A stretch of DNA of 64,000 nucleotides. It comes from Pseudomonas putida W15Oct28 (GTDB lineage Bacteria > Pseudomonadota > Gammaproteobacteria > Pseudomonadales > Pseudomonadaceae). Position 1 is the first letter of the stretch. Every line of letters begins with the position of its first letter. Shown one piece after another: positions 17,920-26,692 of this stretch. The stretch lies in assembly GCF_000708715.2 (NCBI RefSeq), contig NZ_JENB01000001.1, positions 1 through 64,000 on the forward strand, written 5' to 3'. The position numbers and the translations under genes were made by a program. The notes under the pieces were generated by a model. That model was not told the DNA's origin. It was given only the letters and a program-made list of their open reading frames with translations, and did not search any database.

Positions 17920-18012
17920 AAAAACTGATGTCAGGGCGTGAAAGGATCGTTAGTAAGCCCCGGGCTTGATGCCTAGCATAGCGTTGACCCACACAAACCC
18001 GAATCAGTTTTT
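17920..18012. promoter_or_regulatory. inverted half-sites in the LysR/LLM divergent region
   Basis: AAAAACTGAT (17920-17929) and ATCAGTTTTT (18003-18012) are perfect 10-bp inverted copies, each 15-17 bp from the start codon of the gene it faces. The mirrored placement suggests binding half-sites of the LysR protein or matched promoter-proximal elements. Inference only. Confidence 0.4.
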
Positions 18013-18026
18013 TTAAGGTGAACAGC

Positions 18027-19067
18027 ATGCAAGGATTGCCCTTGAACCCCATCAACAGCAAAGGCGCGAGCGCCGATGCCTTCGCCCAACATCCCGGTTA
18101 CCGTCGCATGTTCGCCCATGGCCAGCTGACACTGGGCATCTTCCTGCCGCTTCGCTTCCATGACGGCGACATGGCTGTGCTTCGTGGGCAGGCGCAGCTG
18201 GTCAACGAAATTGACCGCCTGGGCTTCGCAGCCGTGTGGGTACGCGATGTGCCCTTGTACGACCCGGCTTTTGGTGACGCCGGCCAGGTATTCGACCCGT
18301 TCACCTACCTGGCCTATCTCACGGCCCATACCCGCACTATCGCCTTGGCAACCGGTAGCGCGATCTTCTCCCTGCGCCACCCCATCGACCTGGCCAAAGC
18401 TGCGGCCAGCCTGGACTGCCTGTCGGGTGGGCGCCTGGTGCTGGGTATTGCCTCGGGCGACCGCCCCGTGGAGTTCCCCGCCTATGGCCTGCCCCATGAA
18501 AAGCGCGGAGAGCGCTTCGCGCAAAGCGTGGACTACTTCCGCCAGCTGCTGGCTGGCCCTTCTGCGCCGATCCATTCGCCATTGGGCCAGCTCGATGGAG
18601 CCCGTCTGCTCCCCTCCCCCGTGACCGGGCGCATCCCGTTACTGGTGACCGGCTCGTCACGCCAATCCTTGCAGTGGCTTGGCGAACAGGCGGACGGCTG
18701 GATTACCTACCCCGAAGCCACCCACAACATCCTTGGCCCGCGCCGCCTGGCCGAGAAAGTCCGCGCTTGGCGAGCGGCCATTCCTGGCGGCGGCTTCCGT
18801 CCGCATGTCACCAATGAATGGATCGATCTTCATGAAGACCCCAACTTTCCGCGCACGCCGCAACAGGGGGGCTACGTGTTGCGCACAGGCCGCAACGGCT
18901 TGATCGAGCTGCTGCAAGAGTGGCGCGAGGCCGGGGTCAATCATGCGGCACTGGGCATGCAGATGGCCCAGCGCCCGGCGCAGGAGATCATCCAGGAGCT
19001 GGCAGAAGAAGTGCTGCCACTGTTTCCATCGCTGATGGGGCCTGTGCCCCATGCGCAGAACTGGTAG
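18027..19067 (+). CDS. LLM class (luciferase-like) flavin-dependent oxidoreductase
   Basis: 346 residues, bacterial luciferase-like TIM barrel (TLGIFLPLRFHDGD at the start, FAAVWVRDVPLYDPAFGDAGQVFDP, SGGRLVLGIASGDRPVEF). Such enzymes use reduced flavin or F420; FMN is likely in Pseudomonas. ATG 18027 is 8 bases after AAGG, and a GTG three codons earlier is less likely. The substrate is unknown. Single gene under the divergent LysR; its stop faces the LuxR-type gene. Confidence 0.87.
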   Translation: MQGLPLNPINSKGASADAFAQHPGYRRMFAHGQLTLGIFLPLRFHDGDMAVLRGQAQLVNEIDRLGFAAVWVRDVPLYDPAFGDAGQVFDPFTYLAYLTAHTRTIALATGSAIFSLRHPIDLAKAAASLDCLSGGRLVLGIASGDRPVEFPAYGLPHEKRGERFAQSVDYFRQLLAGPSAPIHSPLGQLDGARLLPSPVTGRIPLLVTGSSRQSLQWLGEQADGWITYPEATHNILGPRRLAEKVRAWRAAIPGGGFRPHVTNEWIDLHEDPNFPRTPQQGGYVLRTGRNGLIELLQEWREAGVNHAALGMQMAQRPAQEIIQELAEEVLPLFPSLMGPVPHAQNW

Positions 19068-19097
19068 CCATTGCGGTGGCTGAGTGCTAGCTGACAC

Positions 19098-19892
19098 TCA
19101 TGCGCTTTCAACCTGTGCCTTGTGGAACAGCGCAAACAGTTCTTGCGGCGATTTTACATTCAGCTTTGCGTAGACATGCCGGCGGTGGACCTTGACTGTC
19201 TCTACCGAGATGTCCAGCTTGCCGGCCACTTCCTTGTTCGAGCAGCCGCTGAGAATCAAGCGGATCACATCCAGCTCCCTGGCGGTCAGAGGTGTGCCTA
19301 AGCGCACCATGGCCTCCTCAAGGCTGACTTGCCAGCGCGGCGCCTGGCGCGGCGAGCTTTCTGGCATCGCCGCCTCGAAAAACATGCGCTGGCGCATCAG
19401 CCCCGTTACCCACGGGCGAATCATCTCCAGCAGCGAAACCTGCTCGGGCGTGAACAGGTGCCGGCTTCCCAGAGACAGGCACAGGCTGCGCACCTCATCC
19501 AGCCGCACGTTGTAGTGCAATTCATCCTGCTTCACGTAATGGTTGAAGTAGCGTTGGTGGTACTCGGTGTCCCTGAAGCGCTCCGGCGCCACGTCCGCCA
19601 GGCGGAACAGCCCGGTTACCGGCTGTTCGCGGTTGGCGATGTAGAACGGGTCAAGTAGATACATGCCCTTGATGTAATCGTGGAACAGCGGGTCGGGGCC
19701 CTCTCCCTCATACGGGCTTTCAGCGAATGCGAACGGGCAACCGTCGCTAAACAACAACACCGCCCAGTTATCGATCGGTACGTATTCGCCGATCAACCGG
19801 CTCAAGGTTCGCCAGAAATCAGCCTTGTCCAAGTGTTCGATCACGTGGCCGGCAGCTCGGTGCCAGGCCATGTCCTGGAGCGTTGGTGTCAT
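19098..19892 (-). CDS. LuxR family transcriptional regulator
   Basis: 264 residues. C-terminal LuxR/FixJ HTH (~205-260: LTARELDVIRLILSGCSNKEVAGKLDISVETVKVHRRHVYAKL). The N-terminal ~190 residues are a sensing region that I cannot assign to the autoinducer-binding family with confidence. Start at ATG 19892 (AGGGGG upstream); the longer version begins at a GTG. Divergent from the nitrilase-led cluster, for which it is the likely regulator. A 12-bp palindrome lies between them. Confidence 0.87.
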   Translation of the reverse strand: MTPTLQDMAWHRAAGHVIEHLDKADFWRTLSRLIGEYVPIDNWAVLLFSDGCPFAFAESPYEGEGPDPLFHDYIKGMYLLDPFYIANREQPVTGLFRLADVAPERFRDTEYHQRYFNHYVKQDELHYNVRLDEVRSLCLSLGSRHLFTPEQVSLLEMIRPWVTGLMRQRMFFEAAMPESSPRQAPRWQVSLEEAMVRLGTPLTARELDVIRLILSGCSNKEVAGKLDISVETVKVHRRHVYAKLNVKSPQELFALFHKAQVESA

Positions 19893-19963
19893 GCATCTAC
19901 CCCCTGGGGTTAACCACTCGACGTGATAGGAAACGGGCTGGAAAAACGCATAATTGCATCGAC

Positions 19964-19975
19964 CTTTTGCAAAAG
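19964..19975. promoter_or_regulatory. 12-bp palindrome, candidate LuxR-type operator
   Basis: CTTTTGCAAAAG, a perfect palindrome in the 129-bp divergent region, 46 bp before the nitrilase start. Symmetric sites of this kind suit a dimeric LuxR/FixJ HTH. No second copy was noticed nearby. Confidence 0.4.
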
Positions 19976-20021
19976 TCACTTATTTCCTGACCGGGGCTCA
20001 ACCCGATAACAAGGTCCGAAT

Positions 20022-20837
20022 ATGAAGCTCGAACTGGTACAACTGGCGGGGCGCGATGGCGATACCGCCTACAATTTACGACGTACTCTGGACGCCATCA
20101 CCCACTGCGCGCCAGGCACCGACATCATCGTTTTTCCCGAGGCGCAGATCACCGGGTTCCTCAACCACCAGAACATTGCCGAGCAGGCCTTGGCGCTGGA
20201 TAGCCCCAGCATACTGGCGATCCAACAGGCGGTATGTGAGCGCCAGGTGGCGGTGGTCGTGGGGCTGATCGAGAACGATGGCGGGCACTACTACAACACA
20301 ACGCTGTTCATCACCCCTGAAGGGATCCAGCTCAGCTATCGCAAGACCCACCTCTGGGTCTCCGAGCCCGGCCTGGTGTTGCCCGGCGACCGCTATGGCA
20401 CCGTGGCGTGGCGCGGCGTGCGCATCGGCCTGCTGATCTGCTACGACACCGAGTTCCCGGAAACCGCACGCGCTGTGGCGGCACTGGGGGCCGAGCTGAT
20501 CCTGGTCACCGATGGCAACATGGAGCCCTATGGGCACGTGCACCGAACCTCGGTCACCGCTCGTGCGCAGGAAAACCAGGTGTTCGCCGTGGTCGTCAAC
20601 CGGGTCGGGGAAGGTGAAGACAACACCGTTTTCGCCGGTGGTAGTGCGGTCATCGACCCTTCTGGGCAGGTGTTGCTGGAGAGTGGGCGCCAAGAGTGCC
20701 GCCATGTCATTGAGTTGGACATGACCCAGCTGGCCGATGCCCGTGCGCTTTACCACTATCAGGCTGACCAGCGCTTCCAGCTACCCGGTGAGCGTATCGA
20801 ACACGCCGATGGCCGACGCGAGCTGCTGATTCCCTGA
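20022..20837 (+). CDS. carbon-nitrogen hydrolase (nitrilase superfamily)
   Basis: 271 residues with the full catalytic triad: Glu40 (FPEAQITGF), Lys108 (YRKTHLW) and Cys140 (ICYDTEFPE). This is the amidase/carbamoylase branch of the nitrilase superfamily rather than a true nitrilase by length. First gene of a same-strand cluster with a polyamine-type binding protein, an amidohydrolase, an outer-membrane protein and an APC permease, so it probably cleaves an amide or N-carbamoyl group of an imported nitrogen compound. Confidence 0.88.
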   Translation: MKLELVQLAGRDGDTAYNLRRTLDAITHCAPGTDIIVFPEAQITGFLNHQNIAEQALALDSPSILAIQQAVCERQVAVVVGLIENDGGHYYNTTLFITPEGIQLSYRKTHLWVSEPGLVLPGDRYGTVAWRGVRIGLLICYDTEFPETARAVAALGAELILVTDGNMEPYGHVHRTSVTARAQENQVFAVVVNRVGEGEDNTVFAGGSAVIDPSGQVLLESGRQECRHVIELDMTQLADARALYHYQADQRFQLPGERIEHADGRRELLIP

Positions 20838-20947
20838 GCAGCGCTTCGCTTGCCCATGCCCTGCGGGTTCGCGCCAACGACAACAATAATCCAGCGACAG
20901 TCAGCGCACTGCACGGTCGCTAACCGGCACTGCGCCAGGAGCCTTCC

Positions 20948-22048
20948 ATGACCCTTCACCGCTTACTGAAGTTCGGCCTCATCGCACTGCTTGGCAGCGG
21001 TTGGACCCCCGCCTGGTCGGAGCCTGCCCGAGTACACCTGTATAACTGGTCTGACTTCCTGGCGCCGGAAACCCCTAAGGAATTCCAGGCAGATACGGGC
21101 ATCTCGCTGATCTGGGACGCCTTCGATAATGCCGAAGTGATGCAAAGCAAGTTGATGACCGGGCGCACCGGCTATGACGTGGTAATGGTGCCCGACGACC
21201 TGTTGCCCAGCCTGGTCAAGGCCGGGGTGATCCAGGAGCTGGACCGTGAACGGCTGGGCAACTGGGCGCACCTTGCCCCGGAAATCCTGGAAAAACAGCA
21301 AGGCAACGACCCCGGCAATCGCTACGCCATCCCCTACATGTGGGGCACGACGGGCATTGGCTATGACCAGGCCAAGGTCACGCAATTACTGGGCACGAAC
21401 GCGCCGGTGGATTCCTGGGACATGATCTTCAAAGAGGAAAACATCGCGAAACTCAGCACGTGCGGAGTGGCGATGCTGGATGCTCCCGTGGAGATCGTGC
21501 CGATTGCGCTGAACTACCTGGGGCTACCACCGAACAGCAAGGACCCCAACGACTACCGCAAAGCTGAAGCCCTGCTGCTCAAGATCCGCCCGTACATCCG
21601 CTATTTTGATTCCTCAAAGTTCACCACCGACCTGGCCAATGGCGACATCTGTGCGGTGGTCGGTTGGGGCGGCTCGGTCTACAACGCCAAGGTCACGGCA
21701 GACCATGCAAACAATGGCGTCAAACTGGCCTACAGCATTCCGAAAGAAGGCGCACCGGTCTGGTTCGAAAACATGGTCTTGCTCAAGGATGCGCCTCACC
21801 CGCAGCAGGGCTATGACTTCATCAACTACATGCTGCGCCCGCAAGTGATTGCCAAGAGCTCCGACTATCTCGGCTATCCCAATGGCAACAAGGACGCCAC
21901 GGCCTTCATCAACCCGCAACTGCGCGACAACCCGGCGGTTTACCCCTCAAAGGAGGTAATGGCAACGCTGTACCCGCTCGAAACGCTGCCACTCAAACTG
22001 GAGCGCATGCGCACCCGGCTCTGGAGCAAGGTGAAGAGCGGCACCTGA
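20948..22048 (+). CDS. polyamine-type periplasmic substrate-binding protein (PotF/SpuD-like)
   Basis: 366 residues. Signal peptide to about residue 24 (LLKFGLIALLGSGWTPAWSEP), then a PotD/PotF fold: VHLYNWSDFLAPETPKEF, GYDVVMVPDDLL, PYMWGTTGIGYD, DICAVVGWGGSVYNA. Family members bind putrescine, spermidine or related cations. AGGAG precedes the ATG. No ABC permease or ATPase gene is adjacent; the cluster instead carries an APC permease, so this may feed a remote ABC system or act as a sensor. Confidence 0.9.
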   Translation: MTLHRLLKFGLIALLGSGWTPAWSEPARVHLYNWSDFLAPETPKEFQADTGISLIWDAFDNAEVMQSKLMTGRTGYDVVMVPDDLLPSLVKAGVIQELDRERLGNWAHLAPEILEKQQGNDPGNRYAIPYMWGTTGIGYDQAKVTQLLGTNAPVDSWDMIFKEENIAKLSTCGVAMLDAPVEIVPIALNYLGLPPNSKDPNDYRKAEALLLKIRPYIRYFDSSKFTTDLANGDICAVVGWGGSVYNAKVTADHANNGVKLAYSIPKEGAPVWFENMVLLKDAPHPQQGYDFINYMLRPQVIAKSSDYLGYPNGNKDATAFINPQLRDNPAVYPSKEVMATLYPLETLPLKLERMRTRLWSKVKSGT

Positions 22049-22102
22049 TTGTCGCGCCGCTGACCGTTCGCATAACAATAAATCCGCTTGACCGGAGTAC
22101 GC

Positions 22103-23737
22103 ATGACTATCTCAGCAGACTTGATCATCACCCACGCTGACATCCACACCATGGACCCGGACCTGCCCAGGGCCCAGGCCATCGCCGTGCATCAGGGGCG
22201 CATCGTCGCTGTGGGCGCCAACGCCGATATCGAACGCCTGTCGGGCGTCGCAACCCGCCACATCAACGCACAGGGGCGGCTGATGTTGCCCGGCCTGCAA
22301 GACACCCACGTGCACTTCCAGCTCAGCAGCGCCGACCTGTATCACAATGCCTCGCTATACGCCGCTACCACCCTTGATGAACTGCTGGGCTGTATCAGCG
22401 AGTTCGTCGAGCGCCACCCCGACAAGACCTGGATCCGTGGCGTCGGCTTCTCCTCCAGCCTGTTCAGCCCGGACGTGCTCACCAAGGAGCTGCTCGACAG
22501 CGTGACGGGCGGCCGCCCGGCACTCATGCTGGCCAACGACTACCACAATGGCTGGGCCAATAGCGCAGCCTTCGAGGTTGCCGGTGTGCAGCCGGGCAGC
22601 CATGAGCCGCAGAACGGCAGTTATGTGCGCAACGCAGACGGTGCGCCCAAGGGATGGCTTTTGGAGGATGCAATCTGGGCAATGAATCGTATCGCCCCCG
22701 GGTACACGGACGAAGAATACCTGGAAGCCATGCAGCACTACAGCAAGGCATTCAACCGCAGGGGCATCACTGGCGTACTGGACGCCATGGTCAACCGCAA
22801 CTACATGAAGAACTACCAGGCTGCCCATGAGCGTGGTGACCTGACCCTGCGCGTTCGTGCCACCTCCAAGGTTTTCGCGCACAAGCCGCTGGACGAGCAG
22901 CTTCTCGAGCTTCAGGACCTGCGCAATACCTACCAGGGTGATCGGGTAAGCATGCACTCGGCCAAGTTCTTCCTCGACGGTGTCCTGGAGAGCGGTACCG
23001 CGGTGTTCCTGGCGCCGCGAAGCGACACGGGTGGCAACGCCGAGTTGATGTTCACTCAGGCACAGATCAACGAGTACTTCGCAGCCTTTGACCGGGAGAA
23101 GTTCCAGTTGCACGTACACACCATCGGTGACGGTGCCGTGCGTGCGGCCGTGGACGGGATTGACTACGCCCGCCAACAGAATGGCAAATGGGATTCGCGC
23201 CACCAGCTCGCCCACCTGCAAGTGGTGGCCCCGGCCGACATCCCCCGCTTCACGGCCCTGAACATCCTGGCCAACTTCCAGCCTTTGTGGGCACAGCCGC
23301 AACCTGAAGCCGACGCCATCGCCCATGCCATGCTAGGCGAGCAACGCAGCCAATGGGTCTTCCCCATCGGTGAGTTTGTACGCAAAGGCGTGACTTGCAT
23401 GATGAGCAGCGACTGGGGCGTGAGTACCTATGACCCTTTCCAGATCCTGCAGTCAGCCGTCACCCGACAGGCGATCGATGCCGGCCCCGAAGACCCGGTG
23501 CACAACCCGCATCACCGCATCAGCATTGAAGATGCGCTGCGTGGCTACACGCTCAATGCTGCCCACGCCGCCTGGCGTGATGACTGCACCGGCAGCCTCA
23601 GCGTAGGCAAGTACGCGGACCTGATCGTACTTGACCGCAATCTGTTTGAAATTGCACCCGGCGAGATCGCCCAGACCCAGGTGTTGCTCACCCTGCTCGA
23701 AGGCCAGGAAGTCCATCGAGACCCAGGCTTCGGCTGA
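22103..23737 (+). CDS. amidohydrolase, YtcJ-like
   Basis: 544 residues, metal-dependent amidohydrolase of the YtcJ/NfdA group. N-terminal small beta domain (LIITHADIHTMDPDLPRAQAIAVHQGRIVAVG), metal-binding HxH in PGLQDTHVHF (~residue 70), HTIGDGAVRAAVDGI in the middle, SSDWGVSTYDPFQILQ and a C-terminal GKYADLIVLDRNLFEI. Predicted cytosolic amide or N-formyl/N-acyl hydrolase. ATG 22103 has CCGGAG upstream; an earlier TTG is not needed. Third gene of the cluster. Confidence 0.9.
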   Translation: MTISADLIITHADIHTMDPDLPRAQAIAVHQGRIVAVGANADIERLSGVATRHINAQGRLMLPGLQDTHVHFQLSSADLYHNASLYAATTLDELLGCISEFVERHPDKTWIRGVGFSSSLFSPDVLTKELLDSVTGGRPALMLANDYHNGWANSAAFEVAGVQPGSHEPQNGSYVRNADGAPKGWLLEDAIWAMNRIAPGYTDEEYLEAMQHYSKAFNRRGITGVLDAMVNRNYMKNYQAAHERGDLTLRVRATSKVFAHKPLDEQLLELQDLRNTYQGDRVSMHSAKFFLDGVLESGTAVFLAPRSDTGGNAELMFTQAQINEYFAAFDREKFQLHVHTIGDGAVRAAVDGIDYARQQNGKWDSRHQLAHLQVVAPADIPRFTALNILANFQPLWAQPQPEADAIAHAMLGEQRSQWVFPIGEFVRKGVTCMMSSDWGVSTYDPFQILQSAVTRQAIDAGPEDPVHNPHHRISIEDALRGYTLNAAHAAWRDDCTGSLSVGKYADLIVLDRNLFEIAPGEIAQTQVLLTLLEGQEVHRDPGFG

Positions 23738-23867
23738 CGGGCCGCCCGTATAGGGTAAATCACACCACGTCCCCCCTTTCGTTCCGGGCTTTCAGGCCCA
23801 GGCGGGGGTGCGTGCGCGCGACGCACCGGGTTTGTCATTAAAACAAGAAGAATCAGGAGAACTCAGC

Positions 23868-25193
23868 ATGTCCTTCATCACCAAGGTCCGGGCGCTTTCG
23901 GCGCTTGGCGCCTTACTCAGCCCGTGCGCCTTTGCCGGGTATGCCTTCGAGGCTGGCGTCGTCAAAGGGGAAGCAACACTGGCCGCGGGCGTCGCTGGCA
24001 TCAGCGCCCGCAACGTCAATTTCGGTGCCGGGCGCGTGGACCTGCGCAGTGGCCGCAATACCGGTGAGCGGGCTGTCTGGCAGGAGATGTACCTGAAACC
24101 TGGTGCAACCCTGCGCTACGAGATCAGCCCCGATCTTGAAGTGTTCGGCGGCGCGTCTGCGGTGGGGGCCGCTACCTTTGGCGACGGCGACGCTGGCGGC
24201 TACACCCGCAGTTCCGATCATGGCCTGGCCATCGAAGCCTTCTATGGCGGGGTGCGCAGAGGCGACTGGTCGTTCAGCGCCGGGCGCCAGGACTACAAGG
24301 TCGGCACCGGCTTCATCGTCATGGACGGCAACCTTGACCTGTTCGACGATGCTGCCTACTGGATAGGCCCACGCACTGCGTTTCGCGACTCCGCCCTGCT
24401 GGGCTACAGCCACGGCCCGCTCAGCGCCCAGGCATTCAGCTTGCGAACGGACGACGACCTTGGTGACTTTCGCATGAACGGCCTGAATATCGACTATGAC
24501 CTGGTCGGCACGGTAAACCTGGGCGCCATGGCGATGAAGGTGAACAGCCTGGTGAGCGAGGCCGACAGGTTGACCCCGCGTGAGGGGATGCAGGTGTACA
24601 ACCTGCGGGCGCTGCAAGCCAAGGTGCCGTTTGTTGACGACCTTACACTACAGGGTGAGTACGCCGTCCAGCGGGGTGCGGGCGACGGTGTCGATTACCA
24701 CGCCAGCGCCTGGTACGCCCAGGCAGACTATGCCTTTTCCTCCCTACCCCTACAGCCATTGCTGAGTTACCGCTATGCCGCCTTCTCCGGCGACGACGAC
24801 CCGAGCGACAACCGACAGAAAGCCTGGGACCCGCTCAGCAAAGGCTATGTCGACTGGGGTACCTGGTTGATTGGCGACGTGGTCGGTAACTATCTGTTGT
24901 TCAACAGCAACGAACGCGTCAACCAGTGGACGCTGCGAACCCATCTGACACCTACGGTGAAGCTGGGGGGGATGCATTACCAGTTCAGCCTGGATGAAAA
25001 AGTGCTCAACGGCGTGGCCGTCAGCGATCGGCGCTTTGCCGACGAAAACGTGGTGTTCGTCGAGTGGACCCCAACAGCCAGCGTCTACACCAGCGTCGCC
25101 TACAGCTGGGTCAAGCCCCTTGCCGCCGCCCGCGAAACCTACGGCAACGACGATTTCAGTGCATTCGAGATGTTCGTCTCCTACCGCTATTGA
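23868..25193 (+). CDS. outer-membrane beta-barrel protein, porin-like
   Basis: 441 residues. Signal peptide MSFITKVRALSALGALLSPCAFAG, then alternating aromatic/polar strands typical of an outer-membrane barrel (YEISPDLEVFGGASAV, FYGGVRRGDWSFSAGRQDYKVG, SVYTSVAYSWVKP). The C-terminus FEMFVSYRY carries a terminal aromatic, the usual BAM signal. It resembles alginate-export/OprD-like channels in style, but I cannot name a family. Probably the outer-membrane entry route for the cluster's substrate. AGGAGA lies upstream of the ATG. Confidence 0.75.
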   Translation: MSFITKVRALSALGALLSPCAFAGYAFEAGVVKGEATLAAGVAGISARNVNFGAGRVDLRSGRNTGERAVWQEMYLKPGATLRYEISPDLEVFGGASAVGAATFGDGDAGGYTRSSDHGLAIEAFYGGVRRGDWSFSAGRQDYKVGTGFIVMDGNLDLFDDAAYWIGPRTAFRDSALLGYSHGPLSAQAFSLRTDDDLGDFRMNGLNIDYDLVGTVNLGAMAMKVNSLVSEADRLTPREGMQVYNLRALQAKVPFVDDLTLQGEYAVQRGAGDGVDYHASAWYAQADYAFSSLPLQPLLSYRYAAFSGDDDPSDNRQKAWDPLSKGYVDWGTWLIGDVVGNYLLFNSNERVNQWTLRTHLTPTVKLGGMHYQFSLDEKVLNGVAVSDRRFADENVVFVEWTPTASVYTSVAYSWVKPLAAARETYGNDDFSAFEMFVSYRY

Positions 25194-25339
25194 GCGAAAC
25201 CTGAAGGTGGGGACGGCCCAGACCGGCCGCACCTCTCTCATCAACAACAGGAACACCACCGTGATCAATGCAGCTTCCGGGGGCCGCCAGGCGCCCCTCT
25301 TCGCCGTCCCTCCCTTCCAGCTCGAAAGGGAGCTTTGAC

Positions 25340-26659
25340 ATGGCCGATAACCGCGTCAAATTGACCGCCAGCCTCAGCCTGACCTCGGTGGTACTGTTCG
25401 GTCTGGCCTATATGGCGCCGAGCCTGGTGCTGGTCATTTTCGGTGTCATTGCCCAAGGCAGCGCCGGCACGGCGCCCAGCGCCTTCCTGATGGCCACTGG
25501 CGCCATGCTGTTGTCGGCATTGAGCTACGCCAAGATGGCCAGGCTGTTTCCCGTTTCCGGGTCCGCCTATTTCTACGCCCGGCAGATGCTTGGCGGTCAG
25601 TTAGGGTTTCTGGTTGGCTGGCTGGTGTTGCTGGACTACCTGTTCATGCCCATGGTCGCCTGGCTGGTACAGTCGGTTTTTCTCAATGTGCAGTTCCCTG
25701 CCATACCTTTCTGGGGGTGGATGCTGGTCAACATCGGGCTGACCACGCTGGTAAACGCCCTGGGGCTCAGCCTCGCCGACCGCACAAACAAATTGCTGAC
25801 AGGGCTGGGCATCGCCCTGGTGTTGCTGTTTGTGGTCTTGTGTGTGATCCACCTGATGCATCAGTCTCCGGTGTCCCTGACAGCGCCACTCTGGAACGCC
25901 AGTAGCACCTTCGTGGGTGTGTCGGCAGCAGCAGCCGTGGCGGCCTACTCCTATCTGGGTTTCGATGCGGTCACCACCATGGCCGAAGAAACACGCGACG
26001 CGAAGCGCAACATTCCGCGCGCCGTGGTGTTGGTAATGGCAACGGCAGGCCTGCTGTTTGCGCTTGTGGCGTACATCATGCAGCTGGTCCACCCCGGCGG
26101 CGTATTCGAAGACGCCCAGATTGCTGCCTATCTCATGTCCGTCGAAGTAGGCGGCCAGGTCTTTGCGGATTGGCTGAACCTCGGTTTGATCATCTCCGGG
26201 TTCGCTTCGGGCCTCATCGTGCAACTCAGTACCAGCCGCCTGCTCTATTTCATGGGCCGGGCCGACATACTGCCCATGCATTTCTTCGGCACACTCAACC
26301 CCAAGACCAAGGCGCCGGTGTTCAACCTGCTGTTCACTGCGGTGATCGGCTTGCTGGGTTTGAACCTCACGCTGGAAATGGCGACCTCCTTCATCAACTT
26401 CGGTGCCTTCCTTGGCTTCACCGCGGTGAACCTGTGCGTCATCTGCTACTTCTATCGCGCTCGTCGAAGCCAGCGCCTCGGGCTTGTGAGTTATCTGGTG
26501 TTTCCACTGCTGGGCATGTGCGTAAACCTGTACCTGGTGAGCCAGCTAAGTGCGACCGCGATCATGATCGGACTCTGCTGGCTTACCTTCGGCGTGATCT
26601 ACCTCACCTGGCTGACACGAGGTTTCCGCCGGCCTGCGCCCGACCTTCGGCCGTGGTAA
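25340..26659 (+). CDS. APC family amino acid/polyamine permease
   Basis: 439 residues, about 12 membrane helices. First-helix region SLTSVVLFGLAYMAPSLVLVIFGVIAQGSAG, a loop with EETRDAKRNIPRA (a typical APC motif after helix 6), and FMGRADILP later. Closest in style to the PuuP/YeeF-like putrescine or basic amino acid permeases. GGGAG precedes ATG 25340. Last gene of the cluster, giving it inner-membrane uptake; converges with the S41 gene 33 bp on. Confidence 0.88.
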   Translation: MADNRVKLTASLSLTSVVLFGLAYMAPSLVLVIFGVIAQGSAGTAPSAFLMATGAMLLSALSYAKMARLFPVSGSAYFYARQMLGGQLGFLVGWLVLLDYLFMPMVAWLVQSVFLNVQFPAIPFWGWMLVNIGLTTLVNALGLSLADRTNKLLTGLGIALVLLFVVLCVIHLMHQSPVSLTAPLWNASSTFVGVSAAAAVAAYSYLGFDAVTTMAEETRDAKRNIPRAVVLVMATAGLLFALVAYIMQLVHPGGVFEDAQIAAYLMSVEVGGQVFADWLNLGLIISGFASGLIVQLSTSRLLYFMGRADILPMHFFGTLNPKTKAPVFNLLFTAVIGLLGLNLTLEMATSFINFGAFLGFTAVNLCVICYFYRARRSQRLGLVSYLVFPLLGMCVNLYLVSQLSATAIMIGLCWLTFGVIYLTWLTRGFRRPAPDLRPW

Positions 26660-26692
26660 CGCCCGTCCCGGCGGCGCTATGCGCAAGCCTGC

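Noticed and set aside
23760..23825. GC-rich region before the outer-membrane gene (CCCCCC...GGGGG) as a riboswitch or terminator
   Set aside because: Only short interrupted stems can form and there is no T-run or recognisable aptamer.
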